NCBI GenBank assembly: GCA_032717465.1
Contig: CM064690.1
Location: 6,116,187-6,180,186, forward strand
Reading direction: 5' to 3'
From: Coenobita brevimanus
Taxonomy: Eukaryota; Arthropoda; Malacostraca; Decapoda; Coenobitidae
DNA: 64,000 bases
Positions within the stretch are counted from its first letter, which is position 1, and each line of letters starts with the position of its first letter. The translations under genes were made by a program, and so were the position numbers. Under the pieces are notes generated by a model, which did not search any database, had not been told where the DNA came from, and worked only from the letters and a program-made list of their open reading frames with translations. Positions 24,033 to 34,614 of the stretch are shown here, in pieces.

Positions 24033-24770
24033 ATGATTACGAAATGAAGGGCCAAATCATTAGCAAGTCCTCACTAGTTAAGGATCTACGCGTACTAATT
24101 TCAGACGATCTGAAATGTTCAAATCAATGTATCTCTGCCGCCAATAAAGCCAACAGGGCCCTAGGCTTCATCAAAAGACATTTTACATATAAAAGCAAAG
24201 ATATTGTAATCCCCCTATACAAAAGCATAGTCAGGCCACACTTACTGTAGAGTTTGCAGTGCAGTTTTGGGCGCCCCACCTAATTAAAGATATAGAAATA
24301 CTGGAAGCGGTCCAGAGTAGGGCTACCAAGTTAATCCCGTCCCTGAGGAATAAACCATACCTCGAGAGACTCAGGGAATTAAACTCATTCTCTCTTAGAA
24401 AACGGAGACTCAGGGGACAACTGATTGAATGTTTTAAGATGTTAAAAGGCTTTAGTAATACTGATTCAAGCAAACTATTCACAGTAATTGCCGAGACTGT
24501 AACTCGAGGAAATGGTATGAAGTTGCAAGCAAGGAGGGCTAATCTTGATACAACGAAAAATTTCTTCACTTACTCTGTTGTAAGCGAATGGAATAAACTC
24601 CCTGGCAATGTGATTGAGAGTGGTACCATAAATATACTTAAAAAGGGACTGGACATGTATCTCGACGCAATTGGTATCGTTTAGTTAGGATGGAGCAATT
24701 ATTGCATATTCGCGTCTGCATTCATGTGTCTGTTAGACACAGACAATATTATAGAATATAAATAATAGAT
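24033..24770 (+). pseudogene. CR1-like LINE: C-terminal part and 3' end
   Basis: Right of the insertion the protein continues: 'YDYEMKGQIISKSSLVKDL', 'CSNQCISAANKANRALGFI', 'IPLYKSIVRPHLL'. One frame change or stop near 24,249 leads into 'QFWAPHLIKDIEILEAVQSR', 'RRLRGQLIECFKMLKGF' and 'EWNKLPGNVIESG', ending at 24,684. These are the thumb and C-terminal segments typical of CR1-type elements. About 85 bp of 3' UTR follow, ending near 'ttcttttcatcttttgataaag'. It belongs with 21,239-23,038 as one copy. Confidence 0.9.
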
Positions 24771-24784
24771 AAACATTCTTTTCA

Positions 24785-25160
24785 TCTTTTGATAAAGAAA
24801 AAAAAAAATTGCATGCATAGAGTAAGTATGTGGCTGTATGCCCAAATTTTCCCTTTTCCATATTATTCTACTTTCTGCCGATCCTATAAAATTCCTTCAG
24901 GTTTTTCATTCCTGCAAGGTATTACTTCCTCTCTTGTTTCCTGTACGGCAAATGCCGGAGGGTCTGGAGGGTGGGGGAGAGAGCCTTCTGCTGTGCTATC
25001 CTTTTCTCCTGCTCCTTTGCACTATATTAGGATAAAGACCGGACCACCTCTTAGGGACCGTAAGGTCTGTGTGGTCTGTGTATCTATGTAACTCTATGTA
25101 ACTATGTAACTCTCCCTCTCAAATAAATTCATCCTGCATATCACGGGCATATATACTAGT
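24785..25160. other. No feature recognised
   Basis: Ordinary sequence. A 100-codon forward frame (24,789-25,091) starts in a poly-A run and has no recognisable domain. Confidence 0.5.
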
Positions 25161-25555
25161 CAAGTTGGTCCTGACATTTAAGGTGAGTAACCAGCCTCAC
25201 TCATCCCTGAGTACCATTACGCGAACAAAAAATCCCCCCCCCCGCCCTTGGATATAAACTTGCACAGGCTCAATTCTTCAGGAGCACCTTATTTGCCCAA
25301 TAAACCACCAGGAGCCAAATCTGGTTATATGGTTACCACCCAGAGTAGTGAATGGCTTCCTGGTATACAGGAAACCATATGGCTTGTTACTCAGTGTAGA
25401 GTCATCCGTAGACAAAGGAAGAGGAAAGAATGAAGGAAAGAGAGACAGAAAAAGGATGATGGAAAGAAGGAAGGAAGAGAGGAAAGGGTAGGCGCCCGAG
25501 ACCAGCAATAAATCGAGTGAGTGAATGGTGAGCGCCCCCACCAACCACTAATTAT
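25160..25555 (-). repeat. Composite SINE family, nearly full copy
   Basis: In order on the plus strand: 'gtcctgacatttaaggtgag', 'accagcctcactcatccctg', a tRNA-like middle whose reverse complement reads as A and B boxes, 'tatatggttaccacccag', the hairpin at 25,352-25,378 (11-nt arms ATGGCTTCCTG / CAGGAAACCAT), 'actcagtgtagagtcatcc', a purine-rich patch and 'gtgagcgcccccacca'. An (ATT)n tract follows directly. Same order as 61,173-61,695. Confidence 0.75.
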
Positions 25556-25599
25556 TATTAATATTATTATTATCATTATTATTATTATCATTATTATTA

Positions 25600-25630
<31 letters not shown>

Positions 25631-25638
25631 CATTATAA
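25549..25638. repeat. (ATT)n microsatellite
   Basis: ATT run with a few ATC units, between the SINE and the 5' end of LINE A. Confidence 0.95.
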
Positions 25639-27623
25639 TGAGAAGAGTGGAGAAATTGCAAGATAGTGAGAATATGACAGAGTATAAGAGCATAGTGGAA
25701 GAAAGATTGGGAAGGTATGAGCTAGAGCAGATGGAAGGGGTGGAAGACGTATGTAAGATATTCACGGAAGAGATAGGCGGTTTGTGGAGAGAGGAGGAGA
25801 TGCAAGGGTGTGCAAGGGACAGCATGGTGGAATGATGAGGTGAAACGAGCTGTGGAACAAAAGAGGAAGGCATATAGTGAATGGTTAGCGAGTAGAGGTA
25901 GGGGAGAAGATGAGAGAGAGAGAAGAGAGAGGTATATGTGAGCAGGAGAAGGGAGGTTAAGAGACTAGTGAAGGAGAGTAGGAAGAAAGTGGATGAAGAG
26001 TTTGGGAGGAATCTGAGTGTGAAATGGAAGGAGAGTAAGAAATTGTTTTGGAAGGAGGTAAAGAAAGTAAGGCAGTGTGAAAGGGGAAATAGTAGGGGAG
26101 TGAAAGATAGGAATAATAGATTGTTGGTGGAGAAGAGAGAGAAATTGAGGAGATGGAAGGAGCACTTTGAGGATTTGTTGAATGTAGAGAGTGAGAGCAG
26201 TGCGAGTATAAGTGGTTGGGGAATGGCTGGGAGAAGAAGAGATGAGTGGAGGGAGGAAGAGATCAGTAGGGAGAAAGTAGTGGAAGCGATGAAGAAGATG
26301 AAGTTGGGAAAGGCCCCAGGTATTGATGGAGTGTGTGGTGAAATGCTTAGGTATGGGGGTGAGATTGTTGTGGAGTGGATATGGAAGTTGTGTAGATTGG
26401 CTTGGGAAGAGGGAAGGGTTCCAGAGGACTGGAAATCAGGTATAATTATTCCTTTATACAAAGGAAAAGGGGAGAGAGAAGTATGTGGTAACCATAGGGG
26501 TATTTGCCTTCTTAGTGTGACTGGTAAAATATATGGTAGAATACTCATTGATAGGGTTAGGCATATGACAGAGGAGCTAGTTGGAGAAGAACAAGGGGGA
26601 TTTAGGAAGGGAAAAGGGTGTGTAGATCAGATATTTGTTCTAAGATGTTTAGTGGAGAAGTATCTAGAGATGGGAAGGACAGTGTATGCTGCCTTCATGG
26701 ACTTGAAGAAAGCTTATGACAGAATAGATAGGCAAGGTATGTGGAAGGTATTAAGAATATATGGAGTGGAGGGGAAAATGTTGAGTGCTGTGAAGAGTAT
26801 GTACGAGGGAGCTAGGACCACGGTGCGAGTGGATGGTGAGCTGAGTGAGTTCTTTGATCTCAATGTGGGACTGAGACAGGGTTGTATGATGTCTCCATGG
26901 CTGTTTAATATATACATGGATGGGGTTGTAAAGGAGGTGCAAGGTAGGGCAGTGGATGTGGGGGTGGCTCTAATGAATGAGGGTGAGATTTGGAAGATTC
27001 CGGTGTTGCTGTTTGCTGATGATACAGTATTGTTGAGTGAAGATGAATGGGAGTTGCAAGGTTTGGTGAATGAATTTGGGACAGTGTGTAGGAGGAGGAA
27101 TCTGAAAGTTAATGTAAACAAAAGTAAAGTTATGGTGTTTGAGAGGAATGAAGTCACAGAGTGTGCAGTGAGGTTGGATGGTGAGGATATGGAGAATGTG
27201 AGTGCATTCAAGTACTTGGGTAGTGTCATGAGTAAGGATGGAACTTTGAGGGAAGAAGTGCATGAAAGGGTACAGCAGGGAAGGAAAGTTGTTGGTACAC
27301 TGAAAGCAGTGATAAGAAATAGGGAGGTGAGTATGGAAGGTAAGAAGTCACTGCATGATAGTATTGTGATTCCTACCCTGACGTATGGAAGCGAGGCGTG
27401 GACCTTGCAAGAGGGGAACAAGTCAAGAGTGAGAGCAGTGGAAATGAGTTACTTGAGAGGAGTATGTGGAGTGACGTGGAGGGACAGGTTGACGAATGAA
27501 GAAGTGAAGGAACGTTGTGGGGTGGATGTAGATGTCGTTGAGAAGATTAGGAGAAATACACTGAGGTGGTTTGGACATGTGAAGAGAATGGAGAATGATA
27601 GACTGACGAAGAGGTGTATGTAG
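25639..27623 (+). pseudogene. LINE A: RTE-like non-LTR retrotransposon, RT open frame
   Basis: The largest coding remnant in the window: 561 codons (25,938-27,623), preceded in other frames by linker sequence from 25,639 ('AWWNDEVKRAVEQKRKAY' spans a frame change near 25,830). Visible motifs are 'KLGKAPGIDGVCGEMLRYGG', 'DWKSGIIIPLYKGKG', 'HRGICLLSVTGKIYGRIL', 'QGGFRKGKGCVDQIFVLR', 'AFMDLKKAYDRIDRQGMWK', 'GLRQGCMMSPWLFNIYMDGV', the catalytic FADD at 27,012-27,023 (residue about 359), 'AFKYLGSVMSKDG', 'YGSEAWTL' and 'RWFGHVKRM'. These fit the RTE group. The RT copies element RNA into nicked target DNA. The endonuclease domain is absent (5' truncation), so the copy cannot move alone, but the RT core looks intact and recent. 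Confidence 0.9.
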
Positions 27624-27808
27624 GTGAGGTGGAGGGAGGGAGAGGAAGGGGTAGACCGAGGATGAGGTGGAGGGATGGAGTTGAGAGGTATATGAGGGAT
27701 GGGGGGGGTGAGTTGGGGAGAGGGTAGTCAAATGGTGGGTGACAGAGCGACTTGGAGGCGTTTTGTCTGCAGCCACCCTTTGCGGGATTAGGCGTCGGGT
27801 TATAGATA
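27624..27808 (+). repeat. LINE A 3' UTR and (GATA)n tail
   Basis: A G-rich 3' UTR ends 'gcagccaccctttgcgggat', 'taggcgtcgggttata' and (GATA)n. The terminal signature recurs at 4,760, 23,070 (reverse), 31,335/31,900 (reverse, split) and 37,835. Confidence 0.85.
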
Positions 27809-27887
27809 GATAGATTATCATTATTATTATTATTATTTTATTATTATTATTATTAGTTATTATTATTATCATCATCATTATAATTAT

Positions 27888-27922
<35 letters not shown>

Positions 27923-28002
27923 TTACAATGCTGCTCCTACTGCTGCTGCTGCTGCTTCTACTACTACTACCAGTGCTGCTACTACTACTACCACTACTAT
28001 TA

Positions 28003-28040
<38 letters not shown>

Positions 28041-28042
28041 TA
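27809..28042. repeat. Trinucleotide array (ATT, ACT, TGC)
   Basis: ATT, CAT, ACT, CTG and again ATT units, directly following the LINE A tail. Confidence 0.9.
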
Positions 28043-28059
28043 GCCAACTTTGATCAGTG

Positions 28060-28205
28060 ACAATACCTTTACACACCTCCACGTCGGCGCTAATACCCAC
28101 CATCCACACTAATAACAGTACACGGCAGAGCTGTTTCATTCAGGTCTGGATGATATTAGTGGGGGTATTGTTATGGCCTGTCGGTGGATCTTGTGGAATA
28201 TAAGT
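28060..28205. repeat. Dispersed repeat E
   Basis: Matches 17,380-17,540 in order ('gctaatacccaccatccaca', 'ttcattcaggtctgg', 'cctgtcggtggatcttgtgg'). No coding potential. Confidence 0.5.
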
Positions 28206-28209
28206 TACA

Positions 28210-28480
28210 CCGCAACACGACATTCAGTCACTCAGTAGCTTGCCTATGGACACCACGAGGGGCATTCAGACAGACATTAATTCCTTTGTTAAGTCTCATT
28301 CTTCCCTTGAAAAAAAAAAAAACAGCAGTCGATGTTACTTCAAGGTCCCCAGATGTGCTTAGGGCAAAGAAAGACACTGGGGAAACCAGTTTTATCCAAC
28401 AGACTGGCCATCCCGACTGAAACTCTGGCTCTTTTAGTTGCCAGCGGGACGTGCCAACCACTGCACCAGGAAAGGCAATA
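28210..28480 (-). repeat. tRNA-derived SINE
   Basis: On the reverse strand an A-box-like TGGTGCAGTGG (28,468-28,458) and a B-box-like GAGTTTCAGTC (28,425-28,415) start 43 nt apart, the spacing expected for a tRNA promoter. The body continues to a poly-A tract near 28,311-28,322. The tRNA-like head is degenerate, so this is a retroposon and not a functional tRNA gene. Confidence 0.6.
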
Positions 28481-28507
28481 ATATCGTTTTATTATCGGTT
28501 CCTGCAG

Positions 28508-28560
<53 letters not shown>

Positions 28561-28752
28561 GTAATTTCTGGGTCAAATGAATGAAAACACTTCATTCACT
28601 GACACTAATACAGCTGGCATTATCACAGTGAGTTAGTCAATGGTTTTCATTCATTTTCAATCTAGAATGCATAACCAACGTTGCAAAGCGAGTGGTATAG
28701 TTTGGTAAATAGTGGGGTGATTGAACACAGAGTACATTGCAAGGGCTTCGAT

Positions 28753-28822
<70 letters not shown>

Positions 28823-28904
28823 GGTTGACTGAATACAGAGATATACTCGTAATGCAAGGGCTTCGATCCGAGAGAGGGAGGAGGGAATATTGCAAGGCTT
28901 TGAT

Positions 28905-28946
<42 letters not shown>

Positions 28947-28982
28947 CGACGCTTGTAGATGAAACACCATTCTCTCTCTGTC

Positions 28983-29070
<88 letters not shown>
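28508..29070. repeat. Microsatellite cluster: CA, GA, GA, CTGT, CT
   Basis: CA run 28,508-28,559; GA runs 28,755-28,819 and 28,907-28,944; (CTGT)n then CT 28,974-29,070. The three flanks of the GA runs share 'gcaagggcttcgatctgaga', a roughly 110-150 bp duplication that includes the microsatellite. Confidence 0.9.
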
Positions 29071-29074
<4 letters not shown>

Positions 29075-29164
29075 AGCTAATCCTTTCCATAAACTCTGGC
29101 ATATAAGACGCTCCTCACTTACACCACACAGACGTGCCCACTCAGCACTGTACAATTTTCATAT

Positions 29165-29510
29165 ACTTTGACCCGTATTCTTGTCAGTTAAAGAAGCTCC
29201 CTAAGACCTTTTCCTAAGCCATTTATTTTGTTTATTTCTCTTTAATGTTCTCTTCTGTGTTATATAGACTCTTCCAATATCGGCATACTCCGCATAAATA
29301 ACGTAAAAAGGGATATTACTGTTATACTTTTTTTACTGAGTGATTTATTTTGTTAATTACACATTACTGTCCTCTTCTGTGTTATATAAATCCTGGCAAT
29401 ACCGTCATACTCTACATAAATAACGTACAAGAGGATAATAGCCGTTCATTAAGAAAATTTTATCGTTTAGGAAGAGGCGTTAGCAAGCTTCCTTAAACGA
29501 GGAGAATACG
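29165..29510. repeat. Foldback repeat, further copy
   Basis: 29,170-29,232 ('gtattcttgtcagttaaaga', 'agctccctaagaccttttcc') is the imperfect reverse complement of 29,465-29,510 ('ttaggaagaggcgttagcaa', 'cttaaacgaggagaatacga'). Internal segments around 29,240-29,310 and 29,345-29,425 are duplicated in direct orientation. Same family as 15,160-15,620. Confidence 0.55.
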
Positions 29511-29559
29511 AGCCTTTTTCTTACATCAATTCATCAATCATACAGTCTTTCTTTGCCCC

Positions 29560-29895
29560 ATCTAGAGCGTAGGGGACCGGAGCTAGGCTTCTTAATCCCG
29601 GCATTTACGGCAAAGGTGACCAGCCTTACTTTCCCTGAGTAGCGTTATGCGAACAATAAACCCCAATCCTTCCTCAGATGCAAACCCTTACAGGCTCCGT
29701 CCAGTTGCAAAGCCTCAACCCACTACACCATCAGACGTCACTTGGTTATATGGTTACCATTAATGGTTTCCTGTGTTACATGAAACAATTTGGCTTGGCG
29801 GTTAGTGCAGAGGTACCTGAAGGCAGCGCTACATTGACTGAGTGGATGATGGGCGACTCCATCTACTTAGTAGCGCCCACACATTCCTAGTGAGG
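29560..29895 (-). repeat. Composite SINE family, diverged copy
   Basis: The plus strand shows 'ccccatctagagcgtagggg', 'gaccagccttactttccctg', the tRNA-like middle, 'ttatatggttaccattaatg', a decayed hairpin (29,763-29,789) and the terminal 'gagtggatgatgggcgactc'. On the reverse strand TGGTGTAGTGG (A-box-like) and GGTTTGCATCT (B-box-like) start 44 nt apart. This copy shows the tRNA-type spacing best. Confidence 0.7.
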
Positions 29896-29959
29896 GACTT
29901 TTTTTTTTTTTTTTCCAACAAACGATGATGAGATGTAACGAAAGATTAATTAAGTGAAG

Positions 29960-30357
29960 AAAAACAAATCCATACACTTTGCCTTTCCGTACTTTGTCTT
30001 CGCTTCCTTTGTCTTTTTCGCTTCTATTTTGTCCTTCCCTTTTTTGTATTCTGCTTTGTCTTATCGTACTTCGGTTTCTACTTTGTCTCCTACTGTCTTC
30101 TATTTTGTCTTCTACTCTCTCTTATCCTACTTTGTCTTTTCATAATTTCTCTATCTTTGGCTTTAACTTTTGCATTTCCTTCTGCTTATGTCATCTGCAT
30201 AGTGCTCTACTTTGTCGTCTCCTACTTTGTCACCTTAGGTGTATCTTCCTTTGTCACTTCCTGCTTTGTCTTCTACTTTGTCTGCGTCGTTGTCTTCTAA
30301 TACGTTGTATCCTGCTTTATTTTCTACTTTGTCTTCTCTTAATTTGTTTTCTTTTCC
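29960..30357. repeat. Degenerate TTTGTCTTCTAC-like sequence
   Basis: Repeated 'ctttgtcttctactttgtct' words with increasing decay leftwards. It grades into the regular minisatellite at 30,358. The 136-codon forward frame is Leu/Cys/Phe-rich by composition. Confidence 0.7.
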
Positions 30358-30776
30358 ATGTCTTCTCCTACTTTGCCTTCTACTTTTAATACTCCTACTT
30401 TGTCTTCTACTTTTAGTACTCCTACTTTGACTTCCACTTTTAATACTCCCACTTTGTCTTCTACTTTTAATACTCCTGCTCTCACTTCTACTTTTAATAC
30501 TCCTACTTTGACTTCTGCCTTTAGTACGCCTACTTTGACTTCTACTTTTAATACTCCTACTTTGACTTCTACTTTTAATACTCCTACTTTGACTTCTACT
30601 TTTAATACTCCTACTTTGACTTCTACTTTTAATACTCCTACTTTGACTTCTACTTTTAATACTCCTACTTTGACTTCTGCCTTTAGTACTCCTACTTTGA
30701 CTTCTACTTTTAATACTCCTACTTTTTCTTCTACTTTTAATACTCCTACTTTGACTTCTACTTTCTCTTCCGCTAG
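30358..30776 (+). repeat. 27-bp minisatellite, open in frame
   Basis: About 15 copies of ACTTCTACTTTTAATACTCC plus TACTTTG. As 27 is a multiple of three, one forward frame stays open from 30,358 to 30,876 and reads repeats of TSTFNTPTL. No signal peptide, promoter or homologue is evident, so I treat it as non-coding. Confidence 0.9.
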
Positions 30777-30961
30777 TTTCTCTTCTCAATATCTCTTCTT
30801 GAACTCTGCCTTCTGCTGTCTCTTTTTCTACCTTGCCTTCTGTTACACTAGCTTCTCCTGTTTTGTCTTCTCATAATATATATATTCTAACGTTGTCTCT
30901 ACCATCCTTTCTGTTGCAACAGATTCTCAGAAAAATCTTAGCGTTTAATGTGGATAAAAAG

Positions 30962-31250
<289 letters not shown>

Positions 31251-31319
31251 GTCAGTTTAATTCCCCTTCTTAGATGCCGGCATTCAAGACGCGTTTCACC
31301 CTTTGCTATGTATCAATCT

Positions 31320-33590
31320 ATATATCTATCTATTTCCAGACGCCTTAACCCTAGATAGGTAACGTGGGGTATCAGAAACCCCAATCCCCGAAATTTAGTT
31401 TTTAAAAATATGAGCATAAGGTCTACAGATCTGTCCGTCTCATTACCTACCTGCCTGGTGATGCTCTTCATGGGGATGATGGGGTCATAGCTGTACCTGG
31501 CTCTGATTTTGCTCTATAGAGCCACTGGGGTATGTCATACCCCAGGTTACCTATAATGTTACCTCAGTTGAGCCCTCTTGTGATTTTTTATTTTAATTTG
31601 CTGTCATTCTCCTTTTGTATACAGAAGCTCCCAACATCGGTCTACTGCAGGCCACCCATGGAATCATGATATTATTTTTCAGTCTTGCAAGATTTAATTT
31701 TAAAATTTGTTCACCAAAAATTTATTCATTTTTGTATAAACTTTAAAAAATATATATTTTTCATTTAAACTATTTGTGTATTGAAGCATTTTGAAATGTC
31801 TCAAATGGAAGTATTTTTGTTTTATTTTTTTCCGTGGGGTACGTCATACCCCACTTTACCTGATATAGTAACAAAAAAATGGTTACCTATCCAGGGTTAA
31901 CCGTAAGGGGTGGCCACAAACAAATAGCCTCCATGTCGCCCTGTCCCCAACTATTTCGCTGCCCTGCTCCCAGCTCACACACCCCTTTCTCATATAGGCC
32001 TACCTCTCCACTCCATCCCTCCATCTCATCCTTGGCCTCCCCCTCCCTCTCCCCACCTTCACCTCAATCACATACAATCTCCTCGTCAGTTTCTCGCTCT
32101 CCATCCTCTCCGCATGGCCAAACCACCTCGGTGTGTTCCTCCTAACGCTTCCTATCACATCCACATCCACACCACAACGCTTCTTCACGCCTCATTTGTC
32201 AGTTTGTCTCTCCATGTGACTCCACATGCTCCTCTCGAATAACTCATTTCCACTGCCCTCACTCTTGGCTTTTTGTCCCACCAACAAGGTCCAAGCTTCA
32301 CTTCCATACGTTAGAGTTGTTACCGCAATACTATCTTGCAGTAACTATTTCACATCCATGCTCACTTCCCTGTTTCTTATCACTGCTTTCAAAGAACCAG
32401 CAACCATTCTTCCTTGTTGTATCCTTTCAAGCACTTCACCCTCTAAATTTCCATCCTTCCTCATCACACTACCCAAGTACTTAAACGCACTCACATTTTC
32501 CATTCCTTCTCATTCAACCTCACTGTACATTCACTGACTTCATTTCTCTCGAAGACCATAACTTTACTCTTCCCTACAATCACCTTCACATTCCATTTCT
32601 TACACTCTCCGAAACTCATCAACCAAGCCTTGCAGCTCGCCTTCGTCTACATTTAACAACACAGTATCACCTGCAAACAACAGTGCAGAGAGTTTCCGAA
32701 CATTGCCCTCTCTCATTAACGCCGCTCCAACATCCACTGCAGTACCTAGTATCTCTTTTAGAACCTCATTCATATACATATTGAACAACCATGGAGACAT
32801 GTCACATCTCTGTTTCAGTCCAACCTTCAAAGAGAAAAATTCACTCAGTTCGCTATCCACACGCACTGCAGCCTTGGCACCCTCATACATACACTTCACA
32901 GCTTTCAACAACTTACCATCTACTCCATATATTCTTAATACTTTCCACAGTCCTTGTCTATCCACCGTGTCATATGTTTTCTTCTTTCCCTTCTCTAGAA
33001 ACTTTTCCACTAACGACCTAAGAATGAATATCTGATCTACACAACCTCTTCCCCTCCTAAAACCTCCCCGTTCTATTCCAACTAATTCCTCTGTTAATTC
33101 CCTAACTCTGTCAATAAGTATCCTGCAATATACTTTTCCTATTACACTAAGAAAACAACTGCTCCTATGATTACCACACGTTTATTTTTCCCCTTTTCCT
33201 TTGTGCAGGGGAATAATTATACCTGACTTCCAATCCTTCGGGACTTTACCTTCCTCCCAGGCCAATCTGCACATCTTCCATATCCATTCTACTACTATCT
33301 CTCCCCCGTGCTTCAGCATTTCACCACACACTCCATCAATTCTTGAGGCTTTCCCCATTTTGACTTTCTTCATTGCTTCCTCAATTTCCATCCTACAGAT
33401 TTCTTCCTCTCTTCTCACATCCTCTCCGTCCGCCAGCCATTCCCCAACCACTTATACTCGCAGTACTTTCATTCTCTATCTTGAACAATTCCTTAAAGTG
33501 TTCTCTCATTCTGCTCACTTTTCCTCCCTTCTCCACCAGTAATCTACCATTTTTATCTTTCACTCCCTTTACACTTAGAGAAAAGCACTC
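31320..33590 (-). pseudogene. LINE A: second copy, reverse strand, decayed
   Basis: Same family as 25,639-27,808. In order on the reverse strand: 33,451-33,182 ('KMGKASRIDGVCGEMLKHGG', 'DWKSGIIIPLHKGKG'), 33,010-32,600 ('DTVDRQGLWKVLRIYGVDGK', 'MSPWLFNMYMNEV', and FAGD where the first copy has FADD, so one catalytic Asp is lost), and 32,188-32,000 ('GVDVDVIGSVRRN', 'RWFGHAERME'). It ends with the tail signature and (GATA)n at 31,320-31,345. Frame breaks separate the blocks. The endonuclease is missing. A piggyBac-type MITE splits the tail at TTAA. Confidence 0.88.
31349..31896. mobile_element. piggyBac-type MITE, 548 bp, TTAA target duplication
   Basis: Flanked by TTAA (31,345-31,348 and 31,897-31,900). 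Termini are CCCTAGATAGGTAAC and the reverse complement of CCCTGGATAGGTAACC, 14 of 15 matching. TTAA duplication with CCC-starting ends is the hallmark of piggyBac (established knowledge). The inside is AT-rich and has sub-terminal 'ggggta..gtcataccccac' words at both ends; no transposase. Removing it rejoins the LINE A tail ('gacgcc' + TTAA + 'ccgtaaggggtggccac'). Its termini differ from those of the piggyBac element at 54,839, so a different source is needed. Confidence 0.85.
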
Positions 33591-33619
33591 CTAAGCCTTG
33601 TACCCTGCTGAGTATTGTA

Positions 33620-33880
33620 CATCCTCTCCATAGCACTTCCTCGTGACTAGCACCATTTTAAAGTGTTAATCTCTTGTTACAGCACAGTGCCATATTAAAA
33701 CACGAATATAGTATGGCTCTACATCCTTTACATGCACTACTTCGTGACTAGCACCATTTTAAAGTGTTTATCTCATGTTACAGAAGAGTGATAGAATAAG
33801 ACATGAATATGGCACTGGATCCCTTCCATTGCACTTCTTCATGACTAGCCCGATATTCTGTCGCTAATCTTTTTGTTTCA
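33620..33880. repeat. Dispersed repeat D, tandem units of about 97-101 bp
   Basis: Unit starts at 33,633, 33,734 and 33,831 (GCACTTCCTCGTGACTAGCA type), the third truncated. Related single copies lie at 12.7 and 42.5 kb in the opposite orientation. Confidence 0.65.
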
Positions 33881-33991
33881 ACTCAGCCCTTATGAATAAT
33901 GGATAGGACTCATAACCTATGTAACAGTAATCAGTAACACACACTGCTACCCATATTTAACTCAGTCATCATTCTTCGCTCATTTACTTCA

Positions 33992-33996
<5 letters not shown>

Positions 33997-34035
<39 letters not shown>
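33997..34035. repeat. (CT)n microsatellite
   Basis: Uninterrupted CT run of about 39 bp. Confidence 0.95.
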
Positions 34036-34037
<2 letters not shown>

Positions 34038-34079
34038 ACACACACACATGCCATTAATTTACACGAAACAAGTACACTT

Positions 34080-34610
34080 AGGACCAATGAATGTGGCTTT
34101 TGCAGTTAAGTCACATTAGGTCAAAATTTAGTTAACTTGTACAGTATTACATGGAACTGTGTTAAATAAAGGATGTTAAGATAGCAATAAGAGATGAGGT
34201 TTTCGCGCATGGATTGGTTTAAATTAGGCAAAATACAAGGGAAAGTGTGGTTTCCCAGTAAGGTTAAGTGCAGTTAAAAGAAAAACATTTGCCTTTCGAT
34301 TAGGTTAGGTTAATTCCAGTATGGAGGTTTCTGTTACTCTTAAGTTAGGTTAGGTTAGGTTAGACAAAGTTTGGAAAAAAGGGGTGTGGTTTGGGCGTGT
34401 AGGTCAGGTTAGGTTAGGACAGGTTAGGTTAGGTTAGGTTATACAGATTTAGGAGAAAGTTATGGTTCTGACGATCATGTTAGGTTAGGCCTCATCATGA
34501 GAAAAGGTGTGGCTTTGACGATTAGGTTAGGTTAGGCAAAGTTAGGAGATAAGGATATGGTTTTGGCAATTAGGCTAGATTAGGTTAGGCTGGGCAGCGT
34601 CAGGATAAAA
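34080..34610. repeat. Interstitial TTAGG-like array
   Basis: Clear (TTAGG)n blocks at 34,343-34,362, 34,400-34,442, 34,480-34,492 and 34,525-34,540, separated by a repeating spacer of the type 'caaagttaggaga..aaggtatggttttgacgat'. The unit equals the arthropod telomere repeat, but the spacers show a subtelomeric-like or unrelated composite satellite. Confidence 0.65.
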
Positions 34611-34614
34611 GGAT

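Noticed and set aside
26714..27421. 235-codon reverse frame within LINE A
   Set aside because: Antisense shadow of the 561-codon RT frame.
31349..31896. MITE derived from the piggyBac element at 54,839
   Set aside because: Terminal sequences differ (CCCTAGATAGG versus CCCGCGGCGTCC), so the two are different families.
34343..34442. True telomere
   Set aside because: Blocks are short, interrupted by spacers and flanked on both sides by ordinary repeats; interstitial.
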